Assembly (NCBI GenBank): GCA_021162935.1
Contig: JAGGXR010000061.1
Coordinates: forward strand, 1-40,060
DNA from: Deltaproteobacteria bacterium
GTDB lineage: Bacteria; Myxococcota_A; Polyangia; HGW-17; SLPX01
Direction: 5' to 3'
DNA: 40,060 nt
Shown: positions 31,446 through 39,841 of the stretch, one piece after another
How the letters are laid out: each line of letters starts with the position of its first letter
How positions within the stretch are numbered: the stretch's first letter is position 1
The notes under the pieces: model-generated
Told to the model about the DNA's origin: nothing
Databases searched by the model: none
What the model saw: the letters and a program-made list of their open reading frames with translations, nothing else
Translations under genes and position numbers: made by a program

Positions 31446-33533
31446 TTGTACGACTTGGCACACATTCGGAACATCGGTATCAGCGCGCACATCGATGCGG
31501 GAAAGACGACCCTGACCGAGCGTATCCTTTTTTACACTCAACGGATCCACGCCATGCACGAAGTGCGTGGCAAGGATGGGGTGGGTGCGACCATGGATTC
31601 CATGGACCTCGAAAAGGAGCGCGGTATTACGATTCAGTCGGCTGCGACCTACTGCCAATGGAAGGGGTCCCGGATCAACATCATCGACACCCCTGGACAC
31701 GTGGATTTCACCATCGAGGTGGAACGGGCGTTGCGGGTCCTGGACGGCGCCCTGCTCGTCTTGTGCGGGGTGGCAGGCGTTCAGAGCCAGACCATCACGG
31801 TGAATCGGCAGATGCACCGGTACCACGTCCCCAGAATCGCCTTCATCAACAAGTGCGACCGGATGGGGGCGGATCCCCTGCGAGTGGCTCAACGCATCAA
31901 GGAAAAACTCGGACTCAACGCCGTTCCCTTGCAGATCCCCATCGGCGAACAGGCTGATTTCTCCGGCGTGGTGGACCTCATCAGCATGAAGGCCCTCTAC
32001 TTCGACGGGCCGAATGGGGAAACCATCAGGCAGGATCCGATTCCCGACGACATCGCCCAGCAGGCGCAGAAATATCGGGAGGAAATGCTCGACGCTGCTT
32101 CCATGTACAGCGATGAACTGCTAGAAGCCGTGCTGGAAGACACCCCTTCCGAAGAAATGATCCAATCGGCCATCCGCAAGGGCGTTCTGAAGCTCGAACT
32201 CGTGCCGGTCCTGATGGGTACGGCATACCGCAACAAGGGAATTCAGCCCTTGTTGGACGCATTGGCGCTGTATCTTCCTGCGCCCGACGAGGTGCCCAAT
32301 TCCTACACGAACCTGGACACGAACGAATCGGTTTCAGTGGACGTGGCCACCGACGATCGGCTCCTGGCCTATGCTTTCAAGCTAGAAGACGGGCGATACG
32401 GTCAACTTACCTATCTGCGGATCTATCAGGGGCACATCGCAAAGGGGCAAACGCTCGTCAATCAACGAACGACGGACAAGGTCCGGGTGGGCCGTCTGGC
32501 GCGCATGCACGCAAACGAGATGGAGGACATCACCGAGGCGCAGGCCGGAGACATCGTGGTCCTGTTCGGAATCGACTGCCACAGCGGCGACACGTTCACC
32601 GACGGCACCTTCAGGGCGACCATGAGCAGCATGCACGTTCCAGAGCCTGTCATTCGCCTCTCGGTCACGCCCAGTGATCAGAAATCCAAGATGGCCATGT
32701 CCCGCGCCCTCCAGCGGTTCTCCAAAGAGGACCCAACGTTTCGGGCCCATGTGGACCAGGAAAGCGGCGAGACGGTCATCGCCGGCATGGGCGAACTGCA
32801 CCTAGACGTCTATATCGAACGGATGCGCAGAGAATACGGCGTGCAGGTGGCCGTGGGACAGCCGCAGGTGGCCTACCGAGAAGCCGTCACCAGAATGGCG
32901 CCCTTCAACTATCTCCACAAGAAGCAGACCGGTGGCTCGGGTCAATTCGGCAAAATCGAAGGCTTTCTCGAACCCACTTCGGAGGCCACGGATTTCGTTT
33001 TTGAGAACAGGGTTCGGGGAGGCAATGTCCCGACCGAGTACATTCCTTCCGTTGAAAAAGGATTCCGTGCGATGCTTGCGCGAGGCATGATCATCGGGTT
33101 CCCGGTCACGAACATGAAGGTAGTGCTCGAAGACGGCAAGGCTCACTCGGTGGACTCTTCGGACAACGCCTTCCAGGCAGCGGCGCGGGGCGCCTTTCGG
33201 CAAGCATATCCCAAGGCGTCTCCCCAAATCCTCGAACCAGTCATGAAGGTTGGGGTCGAAGGACCGAATGAGTTCCAGGGAGCAATCCTGCGAACCCTGA
33301 TGTCCAGACGCGGCGTGATCATCGGTACCACCGAAGATGCTGGTTTTTCCAACGTGGAAGCCGAGGTTCCCTTGAGCCAAATGTTCGGCTATTCGACGGA
33401 GCTGCGATCCGCCACCCAGGGCAAGGCGGAATTCACCATGGAATTCGCCCGCTATTCCGTGGTACCAAAGGATGTGGCGGACGAACTCAAAAAGAAATAC
33501 GCGGACCGGGTCAAAGACCTCACGGTGGACTGA
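31446..33533 (+). CDS. fusA: Elongation factor G, mitochondrial-like spd1 subfamily
   Basis: Translocation GTPase of 695 residues. GTPase motifs: AHIDAGKTT (14-22), RGITI (59-63), DTPGH (81-85) and NKCD (135-138). The stretches [59 protein letters not shown] and [19 protein letters not shown] match mitochondrial EFG1 and the spd1 type (spirochaetes, planctomycetes, deltaproteobacteria) rather than ordinary FusA, which has TDWME-x-E-x-ERGITI. Domains II-V follow, with [24 protein letters not shown] and [23 protein letters not shown]. The TTG start at 31446 follows GGAGG by 5 bases; an ATG at 31353 would add a basic 31-residue extension. NKCD in place of NKMD is unusual. Confidence 0.93.
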   Translation: MYDLAHIRNIGISAHIDAGKTTLTERILFYTQRIHAMHEVRGKDGVGATMDSMDLEKERGITIQSAATYCQWKGSRINIIDTPGHVDFTIEVERALRVLDGALLVLCGVAGVQSQTITVNRQMHRYHVPRIAFINKCDRMGADPLRVAQRIKEKLGLNAVPLQIPIGEQADFSGVVDLISMKALYFDGPNGETIRQDPIPDDIAQQAQKYREEMLDAASMYSDELLEAVLEDTPSEEMIQSAIRKGVLKLELVPVLMGTAYRNKGIQPLLDALALYLPAPDEVPNSYTNLDTNESVSVDVATDDRLLAYAFKLEDGRYGQLTYLRIYQGHIAKGQTLVNQRTTDKVRVGRLARMHANEMEDITEAQAGDIVVLFGIDCHSGDTFTDGTFRATMSSMHVPEPVIRLSVTPSDQKSKMAMSRALQRFSKEDPTFRAHVDQESGETVIAGMGELHLDVYIERMRREYGVQVAVGQPQVAYREAVTRMAPFNYLHKKQTGGSGQFGKIEGFLEPTSEATDFVFENRVRGGNVPTEYIPSVEKGFRAMLARGMIIGFPVTNMKVVLEDGKAHSVDSSDNAFQAAARGAFRQAYPKASPQILEPVMKVGVEGPNEFQGAILRTLMSRRGVIIGTTEDAGFSNVEAEVPLSQMFGYSTELRSATQGKAEFTMEFARYSVVPKDVADELKKKYADRVKDLTVD

Positions 33534-33539
33534 AAAGCC

Positions 33540-34256
33540 ATGACGAACCTCGACGAACAAACCATGAAGACAACGGGCCCCAGATTCCTGCTGGAGCAAT
33601 CCCTCGATCAGCCGATGCCCCCAGGAACGGTGGGGATCGTCGCATCTTGGCCGGGAGTCGGAAAAAGCGCCCTGCTCGTCCAACTTGCCATCGACGACCT
33701 CGTCAACGGCCGGCAGGTGCTGCACGTCTCTCTGGATCGCCCGGTGGATCACGTCCGGATCCGCTACGACGAATTCCTCGAAGAAATGTGCAGGGTCGGC
33801 ATGTACGAGCCGGAGCAGCGCCGCCACGTGGCCATCGAACGGCGCAGACACATCCACTCATACCTCAACGGCAGCTTCAGCACGGAAAAGCTGGCCTCGG
33901 CGCTCGACTTCCTCGAAAAGCACATGGACTTCGTTCCATCCATGGCCATCGTGGATGGTTTTGCTCAGCCCGAACCCACTGCCGATCAGATCCGGGCGCT
34001 CAGCACCGTGGCAAAAGACCGAGACATGAACGTCTGGCTCTCGGTTGCAGCCACCAGGCCCACCCACCCCACCGCTGGACACGAACTTCCGAGCGTTGCA
34101 GACCACGTCGCCGACCAGGCGGATGCCCTGGCGTTGCTTTCGCCCTGCACCGACCATATCTGCATAGAACTGCGCACAAAGAAGGGCACCATGAGCGAAG
34201 CCCTCATGATGGATCCATCCTCCCTGCTCCTGAAGACGCTTACGAAACAAGCCTGA
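33540..34256 (+). CDS. P-loop ATPase linked to fusA
   Basis: A 238-residue RecA/KaiC-like protein. GIVASWPGVGKSALLVQLA (31-49) is a Walker A motif, GRQVLHVSLDRPVDHVRIRY follows, and SMAIVDGF near residue 138 is a Walker B strand ending in aspartate. A later strand, MNVWLSVAATRP, could carry a sensor threonine. There is no signal peptide or DNA-binding motif that I recognise. It starts 6 bp after the fusA stop, so it is likely cotranslated, which hints at a role near translation or a conserved housekeeping link, though this is an inference. The ATG at 33540 directly follows the short gap; the ribosome-binding site would lie inside the end of fusA. Function unknown. Confidence 0.7.
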   Translation: MTNLDEQTMKTTGPRFLLEQSLDQPMPPGTVGIVASWPGVGKSALLVQLAIDDLVNGRQVLHVSLDRPVDHVRIRYDEFLEEMCRVGMYEPEQRRHVAIERRRHIHSYLNGSFSTEKLASALDFLEKHMDFVPSMAIVDGFAQPEPTADQIRALSTVAKDRDMNVWLSVAATRPTHPTAGHELPSVADHVADQADALALLSPCTDHICIELRTKKGTMSEALMMDPSSLLLKTLTKQA

Positions 34257-34337
34257 ACAAAATCTGTCGAGAGAAAATCGTCGAAGGGGTGACAATCCAA
34301 ACCTATGGTCACCGAGACATGCCCGTCCCGAGGCGGT

Positions 34338-34946
34338 CTACTTCGCTGGTTTCCAGACCTTCCAGACATTGCCGACCAGGTCGGGTCCGGGCTTGAGTGT
34401 CTGACCTCCAGGAGTCCAACCGGCCGGCGTGGCTTCCTTGCCGCCCGTCTCTCGAACCAACTGGAAGGCCTTGATCTGCCGGATGGCCTCGTCGATGTTC
34501 CGACCTACCGGCGGCGTCATGACCTCCATCGCCTGAATCACCCCATCAGGGTCGATGAGAAATCGACCCCGCATCTCGACCCCGGCATCCTCATCGTAGA
34601 CTCCGTACACCTTGCCCACGTGACCGGCCCCGTCCGAAGCCATTTTCCAAGGAATGCCGCCTTCGACCATTTTGGACAGTTCCTGTTCGTCCCAGACCTT
34701 GTGGGTGAACTGACTATCGACGCTCACCGAGATGATGTTGACATCGAGGTCACGAAGCTCCTGATATCTGGCAGCGACCGCTGCCAATTCCGTCGCTCAG
34801 ACGAAGGTGAAATCACCTGGATAGAAGCACAGGAGGGTCCAGCCCTTGCCCACCGACTCAGACAGCTTCACCGTGGTAAACTCACCTTTGTAATACGCCG
34901 GTGCCTCGAAATCGGGCGCCGGCCTACCGACACGCGCTCCACTCAT
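34338..34946 (-). CDS. Selenocysteine-containing peroxiredoxin (AhpC/Prx type)
   Basis: Reduces peroxides. The frame reads [15 protein letters not shown], a TGA codon at 34797-34799, then [14 protein letters not shown]. In ordinary peroxiredoxins this is FYP-x-DFTFVCPTE, so TGA occupies exactly the peroxidatic cysteine (residue 50 of 202). Downstream is intact: [35 protein letters not shown] and [13 protein letters not shown] with the conserved Arg, so it is not a decayed gene. A SECIS-like hairpin follows the TGA. The usual resolving Cys near the C-terminus (VCP) is missing (EATPAGW), making it a 1-Sec type. The ATG at 34946 follows AGGAGG by 8 bases. The genome must carry selA, selB, selC and selD elsewhere. 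Confidence 0.9.
34770..34785 (-). promoter_or_regulatory. SECIS-like hairpin for selenocysteine insertion
   Basis: On the transcript, 11 bases after the UGA, GGCAGC-GGUC-GCUGCC forms a perfect 6-bp stem (extendable by U-A and U-G) with a GGUC loop. Bacterial SECIS elements carry unpaired GG/GGU in the loop at this distance for SelB binding. Confidence 0.85.
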
Positions 34947-35502
34947 CGTTGTTGCCTCCTTCTCCGTTACGGTCGTCTCTTCATCGTGTCCATCGAGTCC
35001 CTCCACGTGGAGCGATACCGACGCCCCAGTGGGTCTCGCACATCCAGCCATACATCCACCTCCTTTGCCAATGACGGCACCATCCCGGCCACGACCAAAC
35101 CATGGTCGTCCATGGATCATTTCCGTGGGTTGTTTCCATTCCTCATAAGCCTTATCACCAATAGGAATGAAAATCTACAAAACCATTCGGGGCGCCCTAC
35201 ACAAAACCCATTCGGGGCTCCCCACCACGATCCTTCCGGCTGGGCCGCCTACCTGGATGAGCGTCACGAGGAACCTGGCCGGATCCGGTGAAGCCCGGCG
35301 GCATGTGGCGCACATACACAATGGGGACGCTGCACGCGGCCGAAGGGGGCGGCACTGCCTTGATCTGTGGTACGATTTGCGTCTTGTGATGGCATCGATA
35401 TAGTGGGGAGACGATCCAAACATTTGATATGGATGCACGACGAGGTTCCCATGTTCTGCCACTGCCGGGTTGTGCATCACATGTGAGACAAGAGAGGAAA
35501 TC
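34947..35502. other. Divergent intergenic region, peroxiredoxin to TerB-like gene
   Basis: About 556 bp without a convincing gene; a 78-codon frame at 35167-35403 has no recognisable content. It holds an imperfect direct repeat (ACAAAACC-ATTCGGGG units at 35177 and 35201, the second with one extra C), a small palindrome ATAAGCCTTAT (35145-35155), and a possible promoter toward the TerB-like gene, TTGCGT (35377-35382) and TATAGT (35399-35404). Confidence 0.5.
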
Positions 35503-35901
35503 ATGCCGAAACTCAAAATCGAAGTCGTCCGTGCCCTTTTGGCTCTGGCCCATGCTGACGATCATGTGTCCCCGGACGAGCAGCGCCTGCTCGATTTCTT
35601 GTTGGACAGCTACGGGCTGACCGACGAAGACAAGGTCGCGATCCAAAAAACCGCCCACCATCCGACCCTGAACGAACAGGAGTTGGCAAACCACCTCCAA
35701 ACGGAACCCGAACGAGAGCAGGCGTACGAGTTGGCCGTGCTCTTGTCGTTGATGGATGGCGAACAACAATTCGAAGAGTCGCAGATGCTCACGAAAATCA
35801 GGGAAGCACTCCACATCGCCGTGGATCGTGTCATCCAAATCGAAGGACGGTCTAAGAAGGTCTATGAGGCCTACAAAAACAAACACAACGGGCAAGGTTA
35901 A
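35503..35901 (+). CDS. TerB-like (tellurite resistance B fold) small protein
   Basis: A 132-residue cytoplasmic, all-helical protein. VVRALLALAHADDHVSPDEQRLLDFLLDSYGLTDED (residues 7-42) is the hallmark start of TerB/DUF533-like domains: an A-hydrophobic-x-x-ADG-like turn followed by E-x-x-x-[IL] helices, where DDHVSPDE carries acidic metal-binding residues. A second half, LLSLMDGEQQFEESQMLTKIREAL, repeats the pattern as in other TerB folds. TerB-like proteins sense or bind metals or partner with membrane complexes; the precise role here is unknown. The ATG at 35503 follows GAGAGGAAATC; the 11 codons upstream read through a region unlike coding sequence. It stands alone between the intergenic region and the tRNA genes. 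Confidence 0.7.
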   Translation: MPKLKIEVVRALLALAHADDHVSPDEQRLLDFLLDSYGLTDEDKVAIQKTAHHPTLNEQELANHLQTEPEREQAYELAVLLSLMDGEQQFEESQMLTKIREALHIAVDRVIQIEGRSKKVYEAYKNKHNGQG

Positions 35902-36041
35902 GCCCCATGCAGGTCGCTTACATGGTTTGATAGGTGAGGCCTCGCAGGCAGGCCATATCCTGGAAGTCGAGCCACTCGAAAACGGAACATCGCCATGGAA
36001 GCCACGACCCAAAAAGTGGCAAAAATGGGCAATTTTCGGAT

Positions 36042-36083
36042 GCCAGAAAACGGCCAGGAAACGCCAGAAAACGGCTAGGAATG
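36042..36083. repeat. Imperfect 21-bp tandem repeat before the tRNA genes
   Basis: Two copies at 36042-36062 and 36063-36083, starting GCCAGAAAACGGC and differing at about three positions. They end just before the TTGACA box of the tRNA promoter. Confidence 0.8.
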
Positions 36084-36085
36084 GG

Positions 36086-36114
36086 TTGACAGACAAAAAA
36101 GGTCCTGCTACGAG
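36086..36114 (+). promoter_or_regulatory. Promoter candidate of the tRNA pair
   Basis: A perfect TTGACA (36086-36091) and TACGAG (36109-36114) with a 17-base spacer, 12 bases upstream of tRNA-Lys. The -10 is weak, which is usual for some rRNA/tRNA promoters with strong -35 boxes. Confidence 0.45.
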
Positions 36115-36126
36115 TCTGGGTCCATC

Positions 36127-36199
36127 GGGCCCATAGCTCAGATGGTAGAGCATCGGACTTTTAATCCGGCGGTCGCAGGTTCGATCCCTGCTGGGCTCA
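36127..36199 (+). tRNA. tRNA-Lys (anticodon TTT)
   Basis: A 73-base cloverleaf. The acceptor GGGCCCA pairs with TGGGCTC (one G-U), followed by discriminator A; the D arm is GCTCAGATGGTAGAGC, the anticodon loop is CTTTTAA and the T arm is GCAGG-TTCGATC-CCTGC. The 3' CCA is not encoded. Confidence 0.97.
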
Positions 36200-36210
36200 C
36201 AGAGTCATAC

Positions 36211-36282
<72 letters not shown>

Positions 36283-36423
36283 AACGAATCATTCACGCTG
36301 GCCACAGGCGCAAACAACGCGTATATTGCCTTGTGGCGCGTTGAGGTATCCCAAACGTCAGCGATGCCCGGTCGTTCCATATGGACACGGACATTCGCCG
36401 CGGCACGGAAGGCAAGCGAAACC

Positions 36424-37215
36424 ATGCACCCGGAACGCATCCCCATGGACCAGGACGCTGCTGAATCGCCCGGAGTCAGCAACGAGCCCATGGTGGATTT
36501 TTCTGTGATGCGCTGGGAACGCGCGTCCGAATCCGGCGGACCTTCCGATCCGCACGGCAACGAGCCTCCGGTCGTCGACGGCCGATCGAGACGCGCACAG
36601 CGCATTCGGCAGGCACGTCGGGGCCAGGTGCTCGAAGCAGCCCTCGACGTCTTTTCCCGCAAAGGGTACCACCGCACCTCCATCACGGACATCATCCGCG
36701 CCGCAGGCATCGCCCGCGGGACCTTCTACCTCTACTTCGGCAACAAGCAGGCCATCTTCGACGAACTCCTCGGTATCTTCATCGACAAGATCGTCTCCTC
36801 GGTCCACCGGGTGAACGTGGACCTGAACGCACCACCCCCGGTCGAACAGATCCGCGCCAACGTGACCCGGGTCGTGGATGTGCTGGTGCAAAACGAAAAT
36901 TTCACCAGGCTGCTGCTCCGGCAGGCGGTGGGACAGAACCCCGAGTTCGATGAACGCATCGCCGTGTTCTACCGTAAGACCCTCGACCTCATCGAAGGCG
37001 CCCTCGTTCTGGGACAGTCCATGGGCATCGTCCGATTCTGCGATCCGCAAGTCGTGGCGAGTTGCATCTTGGGCAGTCTGAAGGAAGTGGCGAATCAATT
37101 CCTCTTGGACCCAAACAAGTGGCGCTCCAAGAAAGACGTCCTCGTGGGAGAAATCCTGGATTACAATCTCAAGGGTGTCTTCCATTGGCCGCACAGCAAC
37201 GGACAGCCTTCCTAG
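36424..37215 (+). CDS. TetR/AcrR-family transcriptional regulator
   Basis: A 263-residue dimeric repressor type. The DNA-binding helix-turn-helix is RQARRGQVLEAALDVFSRKGYHRTSITDIIRAAGIARGTFYLYFGNKQAIFDELL (about residues 62-116), where TSITDIIRAAGIARGTFYLYF is a textbook TetR HTH. The C-terminal ligand domain contains VEQIRANVTRVVDVLVQNENFTRLLLRQAVG. The N-terminal 60 residues are variable and probably disordered; the true start could also be 36445, 36490 or 36508, and all of these leave the HTH intact. It is the first gene of a likely operon with the MauE-thioredoxin gene (11 bp), dapB and the Cys-rich gene, and may control it, but no operator was identified. Confidence 0.85.
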   Translation: MHPERIPMDQDAAESPGVSNEPMVDFSVMRWERASESGGPSDPHGNEPPVVDGRSRRAQRIRQARRGQVLEAALDVFSRKGYHRTSITDIIRAAGIARGTFYLYFGNKQAIFDELLGIFIDKIVSSVHRVNVDLNAPPPVEQIRANVTRVVDVLVQNENFTRLLLRQAVGQNPEFDERIAVFYRKTLDLIEGALVLGQSMGIVRFCDPQVVASCILGSLKEVANQFLLDPNKWRSKKDVLVGEILDYNLKGVFHWPHSNGQPS

Positions 37216-37226
37216 GGAGGCTCCCC

Positions 37227-38210
37227 GTGTCTCAAACCAAGTCCATCGGACAGACGGACAAGACGACGCGCAAGCCTATCCAATGGCTTGGACTCGCGAT
37301 CTCGGCAATCCTGGGACTCGTGTTTCTCGTTGCCGGCGTCCTGAAGGTCTATGATCCCACCTCGTTTTACGTACAGATTCGCGGCTACCAACTCGTTGGT
37401 CACCTCCCCGCCAAGATCGCCGCCATGGCCCTGCCACCTATCGAGGTGGCCCTGGGGCTTGCAGCCATCATCGGCCCAAAACGTAAACTCGCCTTGGTCG
37501 GCATCGTCTCGATGCTCGTCCTGTTCCTGGCCGCAACGGGGCACGCATGGCTCTACGGAACCACGGACAACTGTGGTTGTTTCGGCGAGTTCGTCGCTCA
37601 GTCTCCAAAAACGACCTTCTTCGAGGACAGCGTCATGCTCCTCGCCGGACTCGGCGGCCTGTTCATCTCGGAACGGTCGCTGCGTCCACGGTTTCGCCCA
37701 TGGATGCGCTACGCCGCACTGGGGACCTTCCTGGTGGCCGGCCTGGCCGTCTCCCTCCTGCGCGGTTCCTGGGCCATCTCGGATAAGGGCAAGCTGCGCC
37801 CGGGGCGCGTGGTCACGAACTGGCACCTCAAGGAACTGGACAGCCCTGGCTACCAACCCAAGCACATTCACCCCAATCTGAAGAAGGGCACCCACATCGT
37901 CGTGTTCTTCTCACCGTCGTGCAAACATTGCTGGATGGCCGTACCGGACGTCAACGCACTCGTCCGAGCCCACCTAGCAGATAGCACGTTCGCTCTGGCA
38001 CACGACCACCACCCGGACAGCTTCTTCCAGTTCTTCGTCAAGGGCATGCATGACCGCAAGGCGGACTACCCCATCATGCTCATGCCTTGGAGGATCTACA
38101 AACACTTGAACCGAAGCGTACCCAGGACCGTCATCATCAAGACGGGAGCGGTCCGAATGGTCGTAGACGGCGTGCCTTCAGTGACCGAAATGAAGGCACT
38201 GCTGCGTTGA
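37227..38210 (+). CDS. MauE/DoxX-like membrane protein fused to a thioredoxin-like domain
   Basis: A 327-residue fusion. The first half has about four membrane helices in the MauE pattern: LGLAISAILGLVFLVAGVLKVYDPTSFYVQI, then AKIAAMALPPIEVALGLAAII, ALVGIVSMLVLFLAATGHAWLYG, DNCGCFGEF (the MauE-type NCGCFG cysteine pair), and MLLAGLGGLFISE. The second half is a thioredoxin-like domain, with THIVVFFSPSCKHCWMAVPDVNALV, whose CKHC is the active-site pair, and a late strand RTVIIKTGAVRMVV. MauE family members help form disulfides in methylamine dehydrogenase; a membrane thiol relay is the likely job here. The GTG at 37227 follows AGGGAGG by 6 bases. It is cotranscribed with the TetR gene and dapB. 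Confidence 0.8.
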   Translation: MSQTKSIGQTDKTTRKPIQWLGLAISAILGLVFLVAGVLKVYDPTSFYVQIRGYQLVGHLPAKIAAMALPPIEVALGLAAIIGPKRKLALVGIVSMLVLFLAATGHAWLYGTTDNCGCFGEFVAQSPKTTFFEDSVMLLAGLGGLFISERSLRPRFRPWMRYAALGTFLVAGLAVSLLRGSWAISDKGKLRPGRVVTNWHLKELDSPGYQPKHIHPNLKKGTHIVVFFSPSCKHCWMAVPDVNALVRAHLADSTFALAHDHHPDSFFQFFVKGMHDRKADYPIMLMPWRIYKHLNRSVPRTVIIKTGAVRMVVDGVPSVTEMKALLR

Positions 38211-38232
38211 CCGATTCCACTTTGGAGGGGAC

Positions 38233-39072
38233 ATGGAACAGACGAACGATATCAAACTTGCAGTGGTCGGAGCCGCCGGACGGATGGGCCGTGAGGTCCT
38301 GGGCGCCATCGCTACCTTTCCCAATGTGACCCTCGTGGCAGGGGTGGACCATCCGAAGCACCCAGACCAAAACCGAGACGTCGGGGTCCTGGCAGGCGGC
38401 AATCCAACAAACATCCCACTCACCGCGGACCTGGAAGCAGCCGTGTCAGCCGCAGACGTGGCCATCGACTTTTCCAGCCACGAACTGACCGACCGACTGG
38501 CACGCCTGGCGTCCACACATGGGTGCAACCTCGTCACCGGAACCACCGGCATCTCGCCGAAGGGACTCAACGGGCTCAAAAAGGCAGCTCAAGCCATCGC
38601 CGTGGTCGCCTCACCCAACATGAGCATCGGCATGAATCTCCTTTTCGGCCTCGTGGCCGAAGTGGTAAAGACGCTCGGCGCCGACTACGACGTGGAAATC
38701 ATCGAGTGGCACCATCGCAACAAGAAGGATGCGCCGTCCGGTACTGCGGTCCGGCTGGCCCAGATCGCCGCCGAGGCATCGGGCATGACTCTGGAACAGA
38801 CGGGGCGATTCACCCGCCACGGACTCATCGGCCCCAGGCCAAAAGGTGAAATCGGGGTCTGCGCCGTTCGGGCCGGAGACGTGGTCGGTGACCATACGGT
38901 GCTCTTCGGCGGCGATGGAGAGCGTATCGAACTCATCCATCGGGTTACGAACCGCGCCGCCTTTGCCAAGGGCGCCATCCGCGCCGCCTTGTGGCTCGTC
39001 GGACGTGCCCCCGGCATGTACGACATGAGCGACGTGCTCGGTATGCGCGATCGCAACGCCAATCAGCCCTGA
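38233..39072 (+). CDS. dapB: 4-hydroxy-tetrahydrodipicolinate reductase
   Basis: Reduces hydroxy-tetrahydrodipicolinate with NAD(P)H in the lysine/diaminopimelate pathway, feeding peptidoglycan. The 279 residues carry the Rossmann loop VVGAAGRMGREV (10-21), FSSHELTDRL, VTGTTGISPKGLNGL (the conserved GTTG), VASPNMSIGMNLLFGL and the catalytic and substrate loop IIEWHHRNKKDAPSGTAVRLA (about 155-175: His-His and the Lys, and SGT that binds the substrate carboxylates). GEIGVCAVRAGDVVGDHTVLFGGDGERIELIHR closes the substrate domain. Length (about 270) is normal. The ATG at 38233 follows GGAGGGG. It is an ordinary housekeeping gene between two redox-type genes of the same operon. Confidence 0.97.
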   Translation: MEQTNDIKLAVVGAAGRMGREVLGAIATFPNVTLVAGVDHPKHPDQNRDVGVLAGGNPTNIPLTADLEAAVSAADVAIDFSSHELTDRLARLASTHGCNLVTGTTGISPKGLNGLKKAAQAIAVVASPNMSIGMNLLFGLVAEVVKTLGADYDVEIIEWHHRNKKDAPSGTAVRLAQIAAEASGMTLEQTGRFTRHGLIGPRPKGEIGVCAVRAGDVVGDHTVLFGGDGERIELIHRVTNRAAFAKGAIRAALWLVGRAPGMYDMSDVLGMRDRNANQP

Positions 39073-39113
39073 ACCGATCACCAGCCCCGATCGGCTGGCA
39101 GGAGAAAACGACC

Positions 39114-39536
39114 ATGGACGCCCAGACATTTCTTCGTGAACTCCAACGACTGCAGCAAGGCCAACGAGACGGCCGGCAGAACCTGAGTTCCTACGAAGTG
39201 CATGAGTGCATCGGCTGTGCAGCCTGTATGTTCAGCACCGGCTGCACGAACTGCTATCGCTGCACCCACTGCACCGACTGCACCCACTCCACCCACTGCA
39301 CCCACTGCAACGGCTGCACCGACTGTCACGATTGCGCCTACTGCGCCGACAGCGACTACTGCATCCAAAGCGCTTACCTGACCGCCTGCACGGGCTGTTC
39401 TGGTTGCACCTATTGCTTTGGATGCGTCGGTCTCGTCAAAAAGGAATTCTGCATCCTCAACGTCCAGTACCCGAGAAAAGAGTTTTTCGAGATGACCGCC
39501 AAACTCACCGCCGAACTCAACCGCATGAAGCACTGA
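39114..39536 (+). CDS. Cysteine-repeat protein (CxxCxxC), unknown function
   Basis: A 140-residue soluble protein with 21 cysteines (15%). Between residues 32 and 104 they recur mostly every third position: CIGCAAC, then TGCTNCYRCTHCTDC, THCTHCNGCTDCHDC and CTGCSGCTYCFGC. The gaps are filled with Thr, His, Asp and Gly. A short C-terminal FCILNVQYPRKEFFEMTAKL follows, with the last cysteine. The pattern resembles repetitive cysteine proteins sometimes mislabelled caib/baif family protein; I do not know the function. Three-residue spacing suits a tight coil or left-handed helix that could bind zinc, copper or an iron-sulfur cluster. The ATG at 39114 follows AGGAG by 10 bases. It is 41 bp behind dapB, the last gene of the TetR-MauE-dapB group. 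Confidence 0.75.
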   Translation: MDAQTFLRELQRLQQGQRDGRQNLSSYEVHECIGCAACMFSTGCTNCYRCTHCTDCTHSTHCTHCNGCTDCHDCAYCADSDYCIQSAYLTACTGCSGCTYCFGCVGLVKKEFCILNVQYPRKEFFEMTAKLTAELNRMKH

Positions 39537-39841
39537 TCCGCACCCCGTCCCCCTCCTGTTCCGTTTCCCTCCCTGTCCCCAAAGGCCGTAGCCAACCGCG
39601 TCCGGATAAGCGAGGGAGGAAGAATCGGTCATGATTCCGATCGCTTGGACAACAGGATCGACATTTGGTGCTGAATCGGCGATCCTCGGCGGCATGATGA
39701 GCAGCAAATCGAAGAAGACGTCGGCACATGGACGCAACAACCGCAGGTCGGGACCTCGCCGGAGCCGCAAGACGAGCGACAGGGACAATGCGCAAACACT
39801 CAAGCAGCAAGGTCGGCTGCGCCCCGATCATCTGTGATCTC
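39537..39841. other. Mostly non-coding gap, one doubtful small ORF
   Basis: Pyrimidine-rich at first (39541-39580). A 68-codon frame at 39631-39837 on the plus strand encodes an Arg/Lys/Ser-rich peptide with an ATGATG pair near 39694. It has no recognisable domain and no strong ribosome-binding site, so it is not called as a gene. Confidence 0.4.

Noticed and set aside
34338-34946. Peroxiredoxin broken by a nonsense mutation
   Set aside because: Everything else is intact, the TGA sits exactly on the catalytic cysteine, and a SECIS-type hairpin follows at the expected distance.
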